A DNA stretch of 64,000 nucleotides from Mimachlamys varia (GCA_947623455.1 OX392543.1:21946757-22010756); one strand, 5' to 3'; counted from the first letter of the stretch, positions 46,091 to 58,340 are shown. Program-made: numbers and translations. Notes: generated by a model not told the origin, from the sequence alone.

Positions 46091-46676
46091 AGAGACGCAG
46101 GGTGATTTGAATAGCCGGGCACCATCTGATGATGTGGTCTAAAAACTGACCAAAAATCTCACTCAACTAATTTTGACATATATATATATATATATTACTT
46201 CCACAAGACATGTAAGTGCCTCAGCCAATCAGAGTTCAGGACAGTCATATTGAATTTAGAACATAAAAGTTAATTCCCTTGGAGAAAGCATTATTGTTCT
46301 AGGTCTCATAGTTTCTGTCAGTACTTCTTTAAACAAAATTTTTAAATCAAATTACAAACACACAATTACAACTTTTACGGACTTACCAAAATTTGTTTTT
46401 TGGAAATATCTATTCAGAGATTATTTTGGGGTGAGATTTGGGGATTTTTACCCATATTTTTCCTGAAAATCTCATTAAAAATTCAAAATTATATTACTTT
46501 AAACTGAAAAATTTCATAAAAATTTTGCTAATCCCATAAAATCCCTCAAATTCTCCCATAGGTTTAAAGAGCCAGAAAATTATCCCTGCTATTAGCTAAA
46601 CCTTTTATCTTTTCCCCATCACAACTACCAATCGTTAAAATTTCAATTGACACCACAATAGACCTGTTACAATATA

Positions 46677-46764
46677 ACTCATTTACCCCAGAAATCTCAA
46701 AATGAACTATTCCAACCTTTGAATTGGAAGCATTCAAATGTGTCTTCAGGGGTGAATGAGTTAA
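46677..46764 (-). mobile_element. Palindromic mini-MITE (family P)
   Basis: AACTCATTTACCCCAGAAAT to TTCAGGGGTGAATGAGTTAA with the core CCTTTGAATTGGAAG in reverse. One of the cleanest copies. Confidence 0.8.
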
Positions 46765-47132
46765 AAAATTCCCATAGTATATAACATTTCTTACCTGTTT
46801 CTTTTCTGAAAATGAAGATGCCAGGATGTCGAATTCGGAAATAAATTCCTAAAATTTTGTTATAATTTGACTGTTTCCTGTGAATCTGCTCTGTCTTACA
46901 TACTTGTTACAGTTTAATTTACCAAATAACGTATGAAAAGATTTCGAACTTAGACGTCATCCTGATTCAATCTCAACAAACTCCTCAAAATGCTTCTCAA
47001 AAATTGTTGTTGAAGTCTCAAAGTAGCCGAGACAATCCCAGACACATTCCGGATGTGTGAATTTTGAATCCATGCATTCTCATTCCAATATCCGATAATA
47101 ACAAACAATTCAATTATATTATTGACAAACAA

Positions 47133-49136
47133 GTTCCACTCCGTTTAGGTTAAATATAATGAAACAATGTTAACTAGAGGTAACCACATAATTCCAAGGA
47201 CCAGGCAGTGTCTTAAATTTCATCAGACATTTAAAATGTCAACAATATTGTTTACACATTTATCTCAAGAACTACGGACAGATCCATTATTTCATCCGTC
47301 AGAAAAAACACATGTCAAACAAATATTTCTGAAATAAATTATATCCATAGGAAAATGTTTTCATGATATTGAAACATCCATCACAGACATGTAGTTAATC
47401 CATTATTTATCTGTTGTCAACACACAAAAATACTTGACAAAATTTTGTCTCAAAAAAAACGTCAAAATCTCTGTGATGGGTCAGATTATATTTGTATGCA
47501 TGTCAATCAAACCTCCTTTAACGAAAATGGTAAAATTAATCCATGTTATACGTCAAGCCAATATTACATCCCACGAACAATCAAAATAAAAAAACTAACA
47601 TTGATCTACAGAACATTCCACAGAAATATCAAATTAACATTAATTGTTATTAAGGGTGTATGTTACTCATTACCGACACACTCTAGCACCTGGTTCAGCA
47701 TGACCTCTGACCTCAGCCCTATTGTGATAAAGTCAATCTGTTGGTTATTAAATCAGCCCCAATCGCCTTTTAACCCTGATTACGATCATTCTGTTTTCAC
47801 AAAGTATTGTCAGCTTACAGAACAAATTTTGTAAATCTAATACTTGAATCTTACATTTTAAAACCTTTAAAAATTTTTGAAAATAAGGATCATAAGATGC
47901 TATTTTATATAAAAATAGTTAATATACAAACTGATTCTGTCAAAGTTTTGACATGTATTGAAAAAAAAATTTGTTTAATTTCCAAAAAAATTCTATCAAG
48001 TTGACAAAATTTAAATGATCGAATCCATTTGATATTTTGATGTTGGAACAGCGTGTGATCGGTATAATCTTGAGGCACTATATTAAAATGAATGATCAAC
48101 TTATAATTCAAATACCTATATGCATAAAATATAATTTTAAATGTTTTCTTTATACACAAAATATATACCAATAAAATTAAAACCAGGGTGGGCTTAAGGA
48201 TTAGCAAGAACTCACAAAGACAAAGCACTGCAAAAGCTATTCCTAATTAATATTGAAAATGTCTTAAAAACTTCTTTATTTTCAATCAATTAACTAATGA
48301 TTAGATAATCATGCTTAAAAGTAATGTATTTTATTTGATTCTAGACAGGATAGCTCGAACTTGATTAACTTTGACCCCCTTTTTATGGCAATAAATTACA
48401 CACAGGTTTTATACACATGAAAGCTCAAATGATGTTACCCATATTCTGAGTTCTTTTTTGAAGAGTTAACATTCTCACACAAAAAACTTTTCAAGAGAAT
48501 ATTACAGTTCCACTATTTTCTGTATCTTTGTGTGATATAAAGATGAACGTTTTTGGGTTTGTTTACTTGTTGTGATGACAATGATGACTCGATTCTCATT
48601 TTGAAGATTGATGCTTACTTTGATGTGACCAAGATTTACATGGCAGGTGTCGTCGATGAAGCAAAAGAGGCTTACTCTTCCAGAACACCTGGTCTTATTC
48701 TCTTGTGCTTTTACGAGTCTCCACGAGTTCAGATTATGGTTTTGTTGACGCTTTGGTATAATCTTGATTTTTTTTTTTCAGAAGTAAAACTTTTCTATAT
48801 TTCAATTTCTGAGAAGTACATTTAAACAAGAGGGAAGTCTTCACAGTTATTCAATGACTTTAGTGCCAAACTTTGTCAAATCTAACACCGTGAACAGTGC
48901 ACTTCTCTAGGATACGAAATGTAGCATAAGATCTGAACCATTTCCATGTTAGTGTAACCCTAGTAAATACAAGCTGCTTTATATAGGATATTCTGGCTAG
49001 AAAGATCTTCTTTTTAGCTATAGATACCAGGTTGAATGTAAGATACGTATTTTAGCCAGATGTCCAGGGTTCGACTCTTGGGGAGACATTTCAAATTCAT
49101 TATTTAAATAAGTTTCTACAAATCTCCTATAGAATT
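47133..49136. other. Long intron stretch without recognised feature
   Basis: AT-rich intron between exons 49418-49533 and 42059-42125. Exon-like pieces were examined and rejected on phase. A 90-codon plus-strand ORF (48553-48825) has no start or domain support and looks more like an interspersed repeat. Confidence 0.4.
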
Positions 49137-49385
49137 ATATATAAACTTTATTTATTTTACAAAAATTATGAAACAAGTTATCTAACTTATATTAATCACT
49201 CTTGTTGGCCCGGATATTAGCGCACTTATTTGAGGGAACTTATTGTGGGAGGAAACCAGAGTAACCGGAGAAAACTCACGTGGTCAGGCAGGTGACCCCA
49301 TACTCTTTCACATCCTGTCGGGGAATCAAACCCTGGCCGCCTTGGTGAAAGGCAAGTACGCTATCCACTACACCACCCGACCCCT
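49137..49385 (-). mobile_element. tRNA-derived SINE (family S2)
   Basis: Ends with a tRNA-like head (GGGAATCAAACCCTGGCCGC, GAAAGGCAAGTACGCTATCC); body AATCACTCTTGTTGGCCCGG. Its right end is only about 32 bp from the donor of exon 49418-49533. Confidence 0.8.
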
Positions 49386-49417
49386 CATCTCCAATAGAAG
49401 ACACATATGATGCTTAC

Positions 49418-49533
49418 CAAACATGGTTCTGGAAGCCAAACAAGAGATCCCCTCGTACATTGGCAAAGCACAGGCCATACAGTGGTTCACCGAACACCAT
49501 CTCCCTGATCAGCTGGTTGTGGCGGTTCCAGAT
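49418..49533 (-). CDS. Gene 1 exon: last propeller blade
   Basis: 38 codons plus two bases (TG). It reads IWNRHNQLIREMVF and later DLLFGFQNHV. The next exon supplies T to make Cys, followed by SIPLTSYFP. Acceptor CTTGTTGCAG, donor TG|GTAAGC. It probably closes the beta-propeller; beyond it the protein is no longer WD-like. Confidence 0.88.
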
Positions 49534-49924
49534 CTGCAACAAGTCATTTTACATTAACTTTGATATACAGTGGCTGTTCTTTGTAAAATTGCATTTCATG
49601 TGAATTTTTCACGAGACAATTATGTTCTCAGGTGTGAGATGGCCCCAAAATGGTTTGCGCTTTCCCATCTTAAAGGTGTCCCTAGACTTCATAAAGCACT
49701 GTCTTCAGTCTGTCAAAACAATTAACACAAAACACACACATGTGACCCAAGAAATCGATATAGCAATTAAAGTATAAATTACACTGCACCATGCAGCAGT
49801 TTTAAAATGAATTCTAGGTCTCATTGGTAATAAGGACCAAACATATGGAAATCTAAATTTCTCTTTTAAACTACTTTTGATAAAGATGGTGGTGACCTGG
49901 ACAATAAATTGGATTGCATCCTCA

Positions 49925-50620
49925 GACCTCAATTTGACCTTGACCCCCAAAGGGATATACAGTAGGCCCCTAATATTTCAATGTGACCTTGATCCAAAGG
50001 ATATATACAGCTGCAGACCTCAATATGACCTTGACACAAAGAATATATTCAGCCAACCACAGACTCCAATGTGACCCTGATCCAAAGGGATACATACAGT
50101 AGGCCCCTCATACTTCAATGTGACCTTGACCCAAAGGGATATACAGCCATCCACAGACCTCAATGTGACCTCGACCCAAAGGGATATACAGTCACCTACA
50201 AACCTTAATGTGACCCTGACCTAAAGGGATATACAGCCATCAACAGACCTCAATGTGACCTTGACCCAAAGGGATATGTAGTCACCTACAGACCTTAATG
50301 TGACCCTGCACCAAAGGCATATACAGCCACCCACAGACCTCAATGTGACCTTGACCCAAAGGGATATACCGCACCCCCTAGACCTCAACTTGACCTTGTC
50401 CAAAAGGGATCTATAGCAGTCCTCAAACTTCAATGTGACCTTGATTCAAAGGAATCTACAACAGCCCTCAGACCTCAATGTGACCTTGACACAAATGGGT
50501 TATGTAGCAACCCACAGAGTTCAATGTGACCTTGACTTTATACAGCCGTCCAAGACTTTAATTACCTTGACCCAAAGGGATAAACAACGACCGAGAGATC
50601 GCAATTTGACCTTGTCCAAA
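49925..50620. repeat. 45-bp tandem array
   Basis: About 15 units of CAATGTGACCTTGACCCAAA then GGGATATACAGCCACCCACA. Units with TAGGCCCCT recur at intervals. It lies in the intron between exons 51028-51096 and 49418-49533. Confidence 0.92.
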
Positions 50621-50687
50621 AAGGAATGCAGCACATGGACTTTGCATCCTACAGTGAAATATCCCAGAGATACTTGGATCCTTAATC

Positions 50688-50772
50688 CATTCATCCCTGA
50701 AGACATATTTGAACTCTTCCAATCCAAAGGATGGCATATTTCATTTTGGAATATCAGGGTCAAATGATTCAA
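50688..50772 (+). mobile_element. Palindromic mini-MITE (family P)
   Basis: CATTCATCCCTGAAGACATA to ATATCAGGGTCAAATGATTC around TTTGAACTCTTCCAATCCAA. Confidence 0.7.
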
Positions 50773-51027
50773 CTAGTTCCTGTCATCTTTTTCAGATATC
50801 TATTCTCAAAAGTCTTAACTACTGCTTACTGTTAGAAAAAACAGAAATATTTCAGTCAACAAATTTCTTAAAGAGTCTCAATTACAAGGTAAGAACTTGT
50901 ATGGCATTTTAGCCTTACAGCCTTTTAAAACTGTAATAAACTGAACTAGACATTGATTTGAGAAGTGTATTATGGTGTGCAGCGGCGAAAGGAGTAGATA
51001 CTGTAATAAATAGTTCTCCAATCATAC

Positions 51028-51096
51028 CTTGATGAAGCCATCTTCTGAACAAGTAGCAAAGAGGCCAAGTAGAGGACATTTGTCTATGGCTGTGAT
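51028..51096 (-). CDS. Gene 1 exon: WD40 repeat
   Basis: 23 codons, phase 0. LLGLFATCSEDGFIK joins IWNRHNQ in the next exon to give FATCSEDGFIKIW, a textbook WD40 blade. Acceptor TATTCGTACAG, donor AAG|GTATGAT. Confidence 0.9.
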
Positions 51097-51424
51097 CTGT
51101 ACGAATATAAAATGAAAACATATTGAAATTTTCTAAAATTTAAAGAAACACGGTATCGCAGATGATACTTATACCCTCGCGCTTCAACATTAAAAATACA
51201 AAGTGAAAAGAGAAATGATGAGAGATTAGATAAGATATGTTTTTCATGAGCCGGTATGCATCCAGAGTAAAGTTACTTTAATGATGGCCCTGAAATCCTT
51301 TTTATAGTAAAAGTGACCATGTTTTTTGTTTTTTACCATGAAAAAGTGAAATGTAAACTCATACAAGCAATGATGTTTGTGAATACTTGTAACAACATTT
51401 CATGCCAATTGGTTGAAAAATGCA

Positions 51425-53640
51425 GCCTGTTGTAAGGGGGAGATCTCCCTCATTGGAAATGTTATAAGAGAGAGATCTCCCTAACTGGAAATGTTGTAAG
51501 AGGGAGAACTCTGTCACTGGAAATGTTGTAAGAGGGAGATCTCTGTCACTGGAAATCTTGTAAGAGGGAGTCAACTCTTTCACTTGAAATGTTGTACGAG
51601 GGAGAACTCTGTCACTGGAAATGTTGTAAGAGGGAGATCTCTGTCACTGGAAATCTTGTAAGAGGGAGTCAACTCTTTCACTGGAAATGTTGTAAGAGGG
51701 AGAACTCTGTCACTGGAAATGTTGTAAGAGGGAGAACTCTGTCACTGGAAATGTTGTAAGAGGGAGTCTACTCTTTCACTGGAAATGTTGTAAGAGGGAG
51801 AACTCTGTCACTGGAAATGTTGTAAGAGGGAGATCTCTGTCACTGAAAAATGTTGTATGAGGGAGATCTCTGCCACTGGAAATGTTGTATGAGGGAGATC
51901 TCTGTCACTGGAAATGTTGTAAGAGGGAGAACTCTCTCACTGGAAATGTTATAAGAGAGATCTCTCTCTAACTAGAAATGTTGTAAGGGGGGATCTCCAT
52001 CACTTGAATATTGTAAGAGGGAGAACTCTGTCACTGGAAATGTTGTAAGAGGGAGATCTCCTTTACTGGAAATGTTATAAGAGAGAGATCTCCCTCACAG
52101 GAAATGTTGTAAGAGGGAGATCTCCCTCGCTGAAAATGTTGTAAGAAGGAGAAATCCTTCACTGGAAATGTTATAAGAGAGATCTCTCTCTAACTAGAAA
52201 TGTTGTAAGGGGGGATCTCCATCACTTGAATATTGTAAGAGGGAGAACTCAGTCACTGGAAATGTTGTAAGAGGGAGATCTCCTTTACTGGAAATGTTAT
52301 AAGAGAGAGATCTCCCTCACTGGAAATGTTGTAAGAGGGAGATCTCCCTCACTGCATATGTTGTAAGAAGGGGAAATCCTTCACTGGGAATGTTGTAAGA
52401 GGGAGATCATCCTAACTGGAATTGTTGTAAGAGGTAGGTCTCCCTCAATGGAAATGTTGTAAGGGGAGATCTCCCTCAATGGAAATGTTGTAAGAGTGAG
52501 ATCTCTGTCACTGGAAATGTTGTGAGAGGGAGATCTCCCTCAATGGAAATGTTGTAAGAGTGAGATCTCTGTCACTGGAAATGTTTTGAGAGGGAGATCT
52601 CTGTCAATGGAAATCTTGTAAGAGGGAGAACTCTGTCACTGTAAATCTTGTATGAGGGAGATCTCTGTCACTGGAAATCTTGTAAGAGGGAGAACTCTGT
52701 AACTGGAAAAGTTGTGAGAGGGAGATCTCCCTCACTGGAAATGTTGTAAGAGGGAGATCTCCATCACTGGAATTGTTGTAAGAGGGAGAAATCCTTCACT
52801 GGAAATGTTGTAAGGGGGAGAACTCTCTCACTGGAAATGTTATAAGAGAGATCTCCTTTACTGGAAATGTTATAAGAGAGAGATCTCCCTCACTGGAAAT
52901 GTTGTAAGAGGGAGATCTCCCTCACTGCATATGTTGTAAGAAGGGGAAATCCTTCACTGGGAATGTTGTAAGAGGGAGATCATCCTAACTGGAATTGTTG
53001 TAAGAGGGAGATCTCCCTTGCTGAAAATGTTGTAAGAAGGAGAAATCCTTCACTGGAAATGTTGTAAGGGAGAGAACTCTCTCACTGGAAATGTTATAAG
53101 AGAGATCTCTCTCTAACTAGAAATGTTGTAAGGGGGGATCTCCATCACTTGAATATTGTAAGAGGGAGATCTTCCTCACTGGAAATGTTGTAAGAGTCTG
53201 GAAATCTCTGTCACTGGAAATGTTGGAAGAGGGAGATCTCTGTCACTTGAAATGTTGTGAGAGAGAGATCTCCCTCACTGGAAATATTGTAAGAGGGAGA
53301 TCTCTGTCACTGGAAATGTTGTAAGAGGGAGAACTCTGTCACTGGAAATGTTGTAAGAGGGAGAACTCTGTCACTGGAAATGTTGTAAGAGGGAGAACTC
53401 TGTCACTGGAAATGTTGTAAGGGGGAGATCTCTGTCACTGGCAATTCTGTAAGAGGGAGATCTCTGTCACTGGAAATGTTGTAAGAGGGAGAACTCTGTC
53501 ACTGGAAATGTTGTAAGAGGCAGAACTCTGTCACTGGAAATGTTTTGAGAGAGAGATCTCTGTCACTGGAAATGTTGTAAGGGGGAGATCTCTGTCACTG
53601 GAAATATTGTAACAGGGAGATCTCCCTCCCTTGAGGTTTT
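51425..53640. repeat. 32-bp satellite, about 70 units, with higher-order blocks
   Basis: Unit GGAAATGTTGTAAGAGGGAG plus ATCTCTGTCACT. Many units contain the self-complementary GAGATCTC. Blocks of several variant units recur, for example the AAGGGGAAATCCTTCACTGG block near 52370 and 52935. It starts 36 bp past the donor of exon 53676-53765. Confidence 0.96.
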
Positions 53641-53675
53641 AGAGGTAGACTGACACCTCTGTGATCTTAACCAAC

Positions 53676-53765
53676 CTTTTTATCGTGGTCTTCATCCTCG
53701 GCGTGTTCCAGCAGGGTATACTGAGGGGTCTCCGTGTCAATGCCCTCCACACGGTACATCAGTAG
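53676..53765 (-). CDS. Gene 1 exon: propeller blade; both splice sites irregular
   Basis: 30 codons, LLMYRVEGIDTETP to EDEDHDKK. It joins in frame to ITAIDKCP in the next exon. The donor AAG|GTTGGT is weak but is the only one that keeps phase. The acceptor drawn (GCAGAAAG, end 53765) keeps phase 0. The better-looking acceptor TTGTTGCAG four bases upstream (end 53769) would need an extra, unseen exon ending in phase 2. The right boundary is therefore uncertain by four bases. Confidence 0.7.
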
Positions 53766-54319
53766 CTTTCTGCAACAAATATTCGTGAAGATGCTGTTTT
53801 AACACTGTTTTAATATTGTTAGTTATTTTCTGAGGAACTAACATCTGTGGCACATTTAAATTGACCAGAGTCTCCACCAACTTAATGCAAAAATGTATTT
53901 TTCCCCAATACAGTGTACTTTGTGACCTCTTATTACTATTGTAGTAATGTGTAATATTTTATTTGGATGTCACTGAATCCTGTCTTTTCACAATAATCCT
54001 GAAGAACCCTTTGAAAGGTGAAAGCAGCTAGTTTTTTAAATGTAGTTCAATCTATTTTTTATTCATCTGATATATATCTAATTATATCTTAAGTAACAAG
54101 GCATCACTGACAATACTAACACAAAGTAAACTAGAAATGTCTGCGAGACTTTAATGCCCCCTTATGAAAGTAGCTATTCATGCTTATTATGTATGCGAAG
54201 TTAGATGACATAGCTTATGTAGTTATTTAAATAAGCTGGTTACATTACCATGGGGACGGGACAGATATTGGTAACACTATATGCCCCCCCCCACCCCCAT
54301 TTCATGGCAGGGGCATAAA

Positions 54320-54900
54320 AAGGGAATGTTGAGTGATTAGATCAGACATGTTTTCATGAGCTAGTAACCGTCCAGGATAAATATAGTACTTTAATGATGG
54401 CACCAAATTAATTCCTGCAGTGAGTATTGCCTTTCACCATGAGAAAAATTTGAATTGTGAACTTGTAAAAAATACATTGTTGAAAACTTGGGTGAAGTTT
54501 CATGCCAAACGGTTTGGAAATGTAGTCTGTAGGGTGGTGACATTTAAATTTGTCAATTTCTATTCATAGTAACAATGACCTAGTTTCTGACAACAGCAGG
54601 TTGAAACTCTAACTTATACAAGGGATGATGTTTGTGAAGAATTGAGTAAAGTTTACTGCTAATCAGCTGATAAATGCAGTCTGCTAAAAGTGGTGACGTC
54701 CAAATTTTTGTTAATTTCTATTTATTGTTACAGTGACCTAGCTAGTTTAAAATTTCTGTCATTTTCTATTTATAGTAACTGTGAACTAGTTTTTGACCAC
54801 AGCAGGTTGAAATGCTAACTCGTACAAGGGATGATGTTTGTGAACATTTGTGTGAAGATTTATGTCAGTAGGTTGAGAAATGCAGCCTGGTAGTAGAGCG
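54320..54900. repeat. Diverged interspersed repeat, about three units
   Basis: Recurring GGGATGATGTTTGTGAA, CACAGCAGGTTGAAA, AATTTCTATTTATAGTAAC and AAATGCAGTCTG. Relatives occur at 51240-51425 and 58080-58340. No coding potential. Confidence 0.65.
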
Positions 54901-55059
54901 ATGATGTTGTTGGGTATATCCCTATACTGTTACTATAATTACTTACCCTTTGTTTTGACTTGGGATGATAGTTACGCTCAGTGTGTTTTCGTACATGCTG
55001 ATATGATCAGGAATGCTTGCACAGGGAATCTGAAAAAAAGTTCAAAATCTAAACTAGAC

Positions 55060-55370
55060 CTGTCGCCTGGATGACTAACTTAAGTACCCTCGCAATCAGC
55101 AATAGTGAATGGACACCAGGAACTTAAATTAACTAGTTACCATGACAACCAAAAATAAAATCAAGACCAGTTACCACGGCAACCAAAATTTTGGAATTTA
55201 AAAGCTGTGAAGCACACCTACACATGTACATGTTCATGTTCCCTAACATACCCGTGAGGTTTTGTGAAAATCAGTCCACAAGTAAACGATTTGTTGCGCG
55301 GAAAAGAAAATCTTGTTAATAGTGACCTGTTTCCATGACAGCCAAAATTTTGGAATTTATTTGTTACAAT
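55060..55370. repeat. Copy of the CATGGCAACC interspersed repeat
   Basis: Contains AGTTACCATGACAACCAAAA, CACATGTACATGTTCATGTT, CCCTAACATACCCGTGAGG and AATAGTGACCTGTTTCCATG, matching 14570-15010. Confidence 0.7.
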
Positions 55371-55682
55371 ACTGTAGCTATGACTTCAGCTACGTTTTCT
55401 TTTTCACATGTTACACAAGTTAACAGAAGAACACAACAGGAAGTATCAAAATTCATAATATTGGTGAGCAAACTTTTGGGCCCTTTTGGTTCAATAAAGC
55501 CGTTGAACCAATAGAACAAAAGTTGTTCATTTATTTATTAAAATAAGAAAATTTATTTATAATCTTATGCTGGTTTCAGACAAGCCTTGCAAGCCCTGCA
55601 TAAGCATTTGCAGGTCTGCCTGCGGATTCTTACCCAAAAACGTTTCATCTAAAAGTGGACAAAATAATTTTTCCATATAAAG

Positions 55683-56275
55683 GTACAAGACAGGAGAGAT
55701 AATGCAGTAAGGTACAATAAAGGGGAGATAATGCAGTATGGTACAATAAAGGGGAGATAATGCAGTATGGTACAATAAAGGGGAGATAATGCAGTATGGT
55801 ACAATGAAGGGGAGATAATGCAGCACGGTACAATAAAGGGGAGATAATGCAGTAAGGTACAATAAAGGGGAGATAATGCAGTAATGTACAATAAAGGGGA
55901 GATAATGCAGTACGGTACAATAAAGGGGAGATAATGCAGTAAGGTACAATAAAGGGGAGATAATGCAGTAAGGTACAATAAAGGGGAGATAATGCAGCAC
56001 GGTACAATAAAGGGGAGATAATACAGTAAGGTACAATAAAGGGGAGATAATTCAGTAATGTACAATAAAGGGGAGATAATGCAGTACGGTACAATAAAGG
56101 GGAGATAATGCAGTACGGTACAATAAAGGGGAGATAATGCAGTAAGGTACAATAAAGCAGTAAGGTACATGAAAGGGGAGATAATGCAGTAAGGTACAAT
56201 AAAGGGGAGATAATGCAGTAAGGTAAAATAAAGGAGAGATAATGCAGTAAGGTACATGAAAGGGGAGATAATTAC
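55683..56275. repeat. 28-bp tandem array abutting a donor
   Basis: About 21 units of AGGTACAATAAAGGGGAGAT then AATGCAGT. The last unit fuses directly with the donor of exon 56276-56506 (GTAATTATCTCCCC on the minus strand). ORFs of 95-287 codons on the minus strand here are repeat artefacts, one of which runs out of the true exon. Confidence 0.95.
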
Positions 56276-56506
56276 CGTTAGGATAGGTTCTATGTTGATG
56301 TAGTCGCTCCTTCTGCCTGGCGCTACCTGAATTTTCCAAAGCTTTATCAGATGATCGTTGCCACCGGTGACGATAGTTTTACTGGTCTCCGATACCTGGT
56401 AGCCTGTGGGGTCGATTTCTGTGACACACTCCATACACGTTACCATACCTTTGTGTACCTCTACGCTACGTATCATCTCGCAAACTGACGCATCCAGTAG
56501 TGACAC
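56276..56506 (-). CDS. Gene 1 exon: WD40 repeat, largest propeller exon
   Basis: 77 codons, phase 0 at both ends. It contains VHKGMVTCMECV (an H-x-G strand start) and TIVTGGNDHLIKLWKI, a near-consensus WD40 blade ending. The tail GRRSDYINIEPILT leads into the next blade. Acceptor ACTGTGCAG, donor ACG|GTAATTATC. The donor sits on the edge of a 28-bp tandem array (55683-56275) that supplies all of the following intron sequence. Confidence 0.88.
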
Positions 56507-56947
56507 CTGCACAGTAAGATGTCATAATTCTTTCAGGTTGAATTTGATATTCTTTTTATATGTCTCGGGCCAATTCAATTTCTCCAACAAAACAAGCATG
56601 AAAATGACTATATGACTAAATTGTTTAAGTCTGAAATACAAATGTACGAATAAGAAAACCCTGACTTCAACCACAACCCAGTCAGAAACTTGACACATGA
56701 ACAGACCAAAGACCTGCAAAATGCAGGACCCTGTGTAAAACAGACCTTCAAATATGTGTTCTACTGTATGCTGTCCTGTGGGAGAACCTTAAAACTAACA
56801 ATGCAAGTATAAAATTTATTTCATTAATTGGCATAAATCTTAATTGGAAATTAAGTATAAAATACCCTGGCCAATCGGCAGGACCATCTTGAGTGGTTGG
56901 CTACACCTCTACTTCAGTAATGATGATGTTTTCATTAGACTACGTAC

Positions 56948-57016
56948 CTGACCATTCATCTGTCCACCGAATATGACAATGTCTGTCATTTGCTGACCAT
57001 TATGTCCAGTATAACT
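56948..57016 (-). CDS. Gene 1 exon: propeller blade
   Basis: 23 codons, phase 0 at both ends, including QQMTDIVIFGGQMNGQ, a hydrophobic strand with a Gly-rich turn. Acceptor TCTTCAACAG, donor CAG|GTACGTA. Confidence 0.82.
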
Positions 57017-57239
57017 CTGTTGAAGAAAATAAAGGAACGTCACAAAGTGGACAGGACTGTTTCAAATATCTTTTTTTGTTGGAGTAAAAGCTGGAAGCTG
57101 TTTAAGAAACAAGGCATCGTAGACGATGGATCATACTAATACCCTCATGCTTCAATATTAACTAGAACTGTTAGCCGATTGCTAAGACTAATACCCCCCG
57201 CTCCGTGTTGTTTGCAAAATAAAGTTTTGTAGTACTGAC

Positions 57240-57830
57240 ACTTTGTTGAGAATTTTTATAAATGCAAAGAATTTTGCATGCATAATATAAATGTCAAAGT
57301 CTACATATCTTCCTTTATATTTGTGTGAAGATCCATTGAAATTGTATCAACAGTTTCGGAGTTTAATGTCTGGAGAAATGTTTAATAGGAAAACCATAGC
57401 AACCATAATATTAAGAAAATAATGTTGTATGCACATCTAAACATGGTCCTTTATATCTGTGTGCTTTTCATTGAAATTGGCCAAGCGGTTTAGAAGGTGT
57501 TGTCCAAACAAACTTTTTCTACAGAAAACCTGTTTATAGTGACCAGTTACTATAGCAACCATAATTTTGAGAAAGGAAACATTGCATGCACATCTACACA
57601 TTGTCCTTTATATCTGTGTGAAGTTTCATTGAAATTGGCCAAGTGGTTTAAGAGGAGTTGTTAGGACAAACTTTTACTACAGAAAACCTGTTTGTAGTAG
57701 CCAGTTACCATAGCAACCATAATTTTAAGAAAAGAAATGTTGCATGCACAACTACACACAGTCCTTTATATCTGTGTAAAGTTTCATTTAAATTTGCCAA
57801 GCGGTTTAAGAGGATGTAAATATGGATGTA
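57240..57830. repeat. Tandem array, about 150 bp unit (CATAGCAACC repeat)
   Basis: Four units with ACCATAGCAACCATAATTTT, TGCATGCACATCTACACA, CCTTTATATCTGTGTG, TTTCATTGAAATTGGCCAAG and GGTTTAAGAGGAG. Distant relative of 14570-15010. Confidence 0.85.
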
Positions 57831-58079
57831 ACCGCTGACCTTTCATGGCACTATGAAAGTTTTAAAAAAATGACTTTTAATCCATATATTTACATTTTTA
57901 CTATAGAAGAATTGCTTAATTGCATTTATAACTTTTCTAATAATTAGTTTATTACCTACATTTGTTTATGCGTCGTCATTTAAACGACATTGGCAGAACA
58001 CCTCAGTTTGAATGAAATTGGCGCCAATGATAATAATTAGTCATTGGCGCGTTTGACGTTAAAAATTTCTGTAAAATTC

Positions 58080-58340
58080 TATTTAGAGTACATGTATCAG
58101 TGATCTAGTTTTTTACTGCAGCAGATTGAAACGTGAAAAGTTTCATGCTAATCGGTTGAGGAGTGCATCCTGTGGTGATATCCAAATTTCTGTCAATTTC
58201 TATTACATGTAATAGTAATGGTGGCCTAGTTTTAGACCACAGTATGTTGAGATGCAAACTTGTACATGGATGATGTTTGTGAACACTTGTATAAAGTTTC
58301 ATGCCAATCAGTCAAGAAATGCAGCCTGTAGAGCGGTGAT
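58080..58340. repeat. Diverged interspersed repeat
   Basis: Two units with TGGATGATGTTTGTGAACAC, AGTTTCATGCTAATCGGTTG and GAAATGCAGCCTGTAGAG, related to 54320-54900. Confidence 0.6.

Noticed and set aside
46795..46848. 54-bp exon-like segment (acceptor ATTTTAG, donor CAG|GTAAGAA) that would stay in frame as a cassette between exons 49418-49533 and 42059-42125
   Set aside because: The flanking exons join directly to give NHVCSIPLTSYFP. The peptide needed in phase looks unlike coding sequence, while the natural-looking frame is out of phase. It remains a weak cassette candidate.
47665..47718. Exon-like piece on the minus strand (CAATAG acceptor, GTAATGAG donor; LRSEVMLNQVLECV)
   Set aside because: Its phase does not fit the neighbouring gene 1 exons and no other gene is evident here.
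48553..48825. 90-codon plus-strand ORF
   Set aside because: No splice or promoter context and no domain. The sequence resembles a dispersed repeat more than a gene.
55557..55650. Minus-strand ORF tail FLGKNPQADLQMLM with an acceptor-like TTTTAG
   Set aside because: It ends in a stop and cannot link in frame to exon 53676-53765. A 15-bp microexon there is possible but unsupported.
55645..56512. Minus-strand ORFs of 95-287 codons with repeated CIISPLLY
   Set aside because: Only the first 77 codons (56276-56506) are exon; the rest is the 28-bp array read through.
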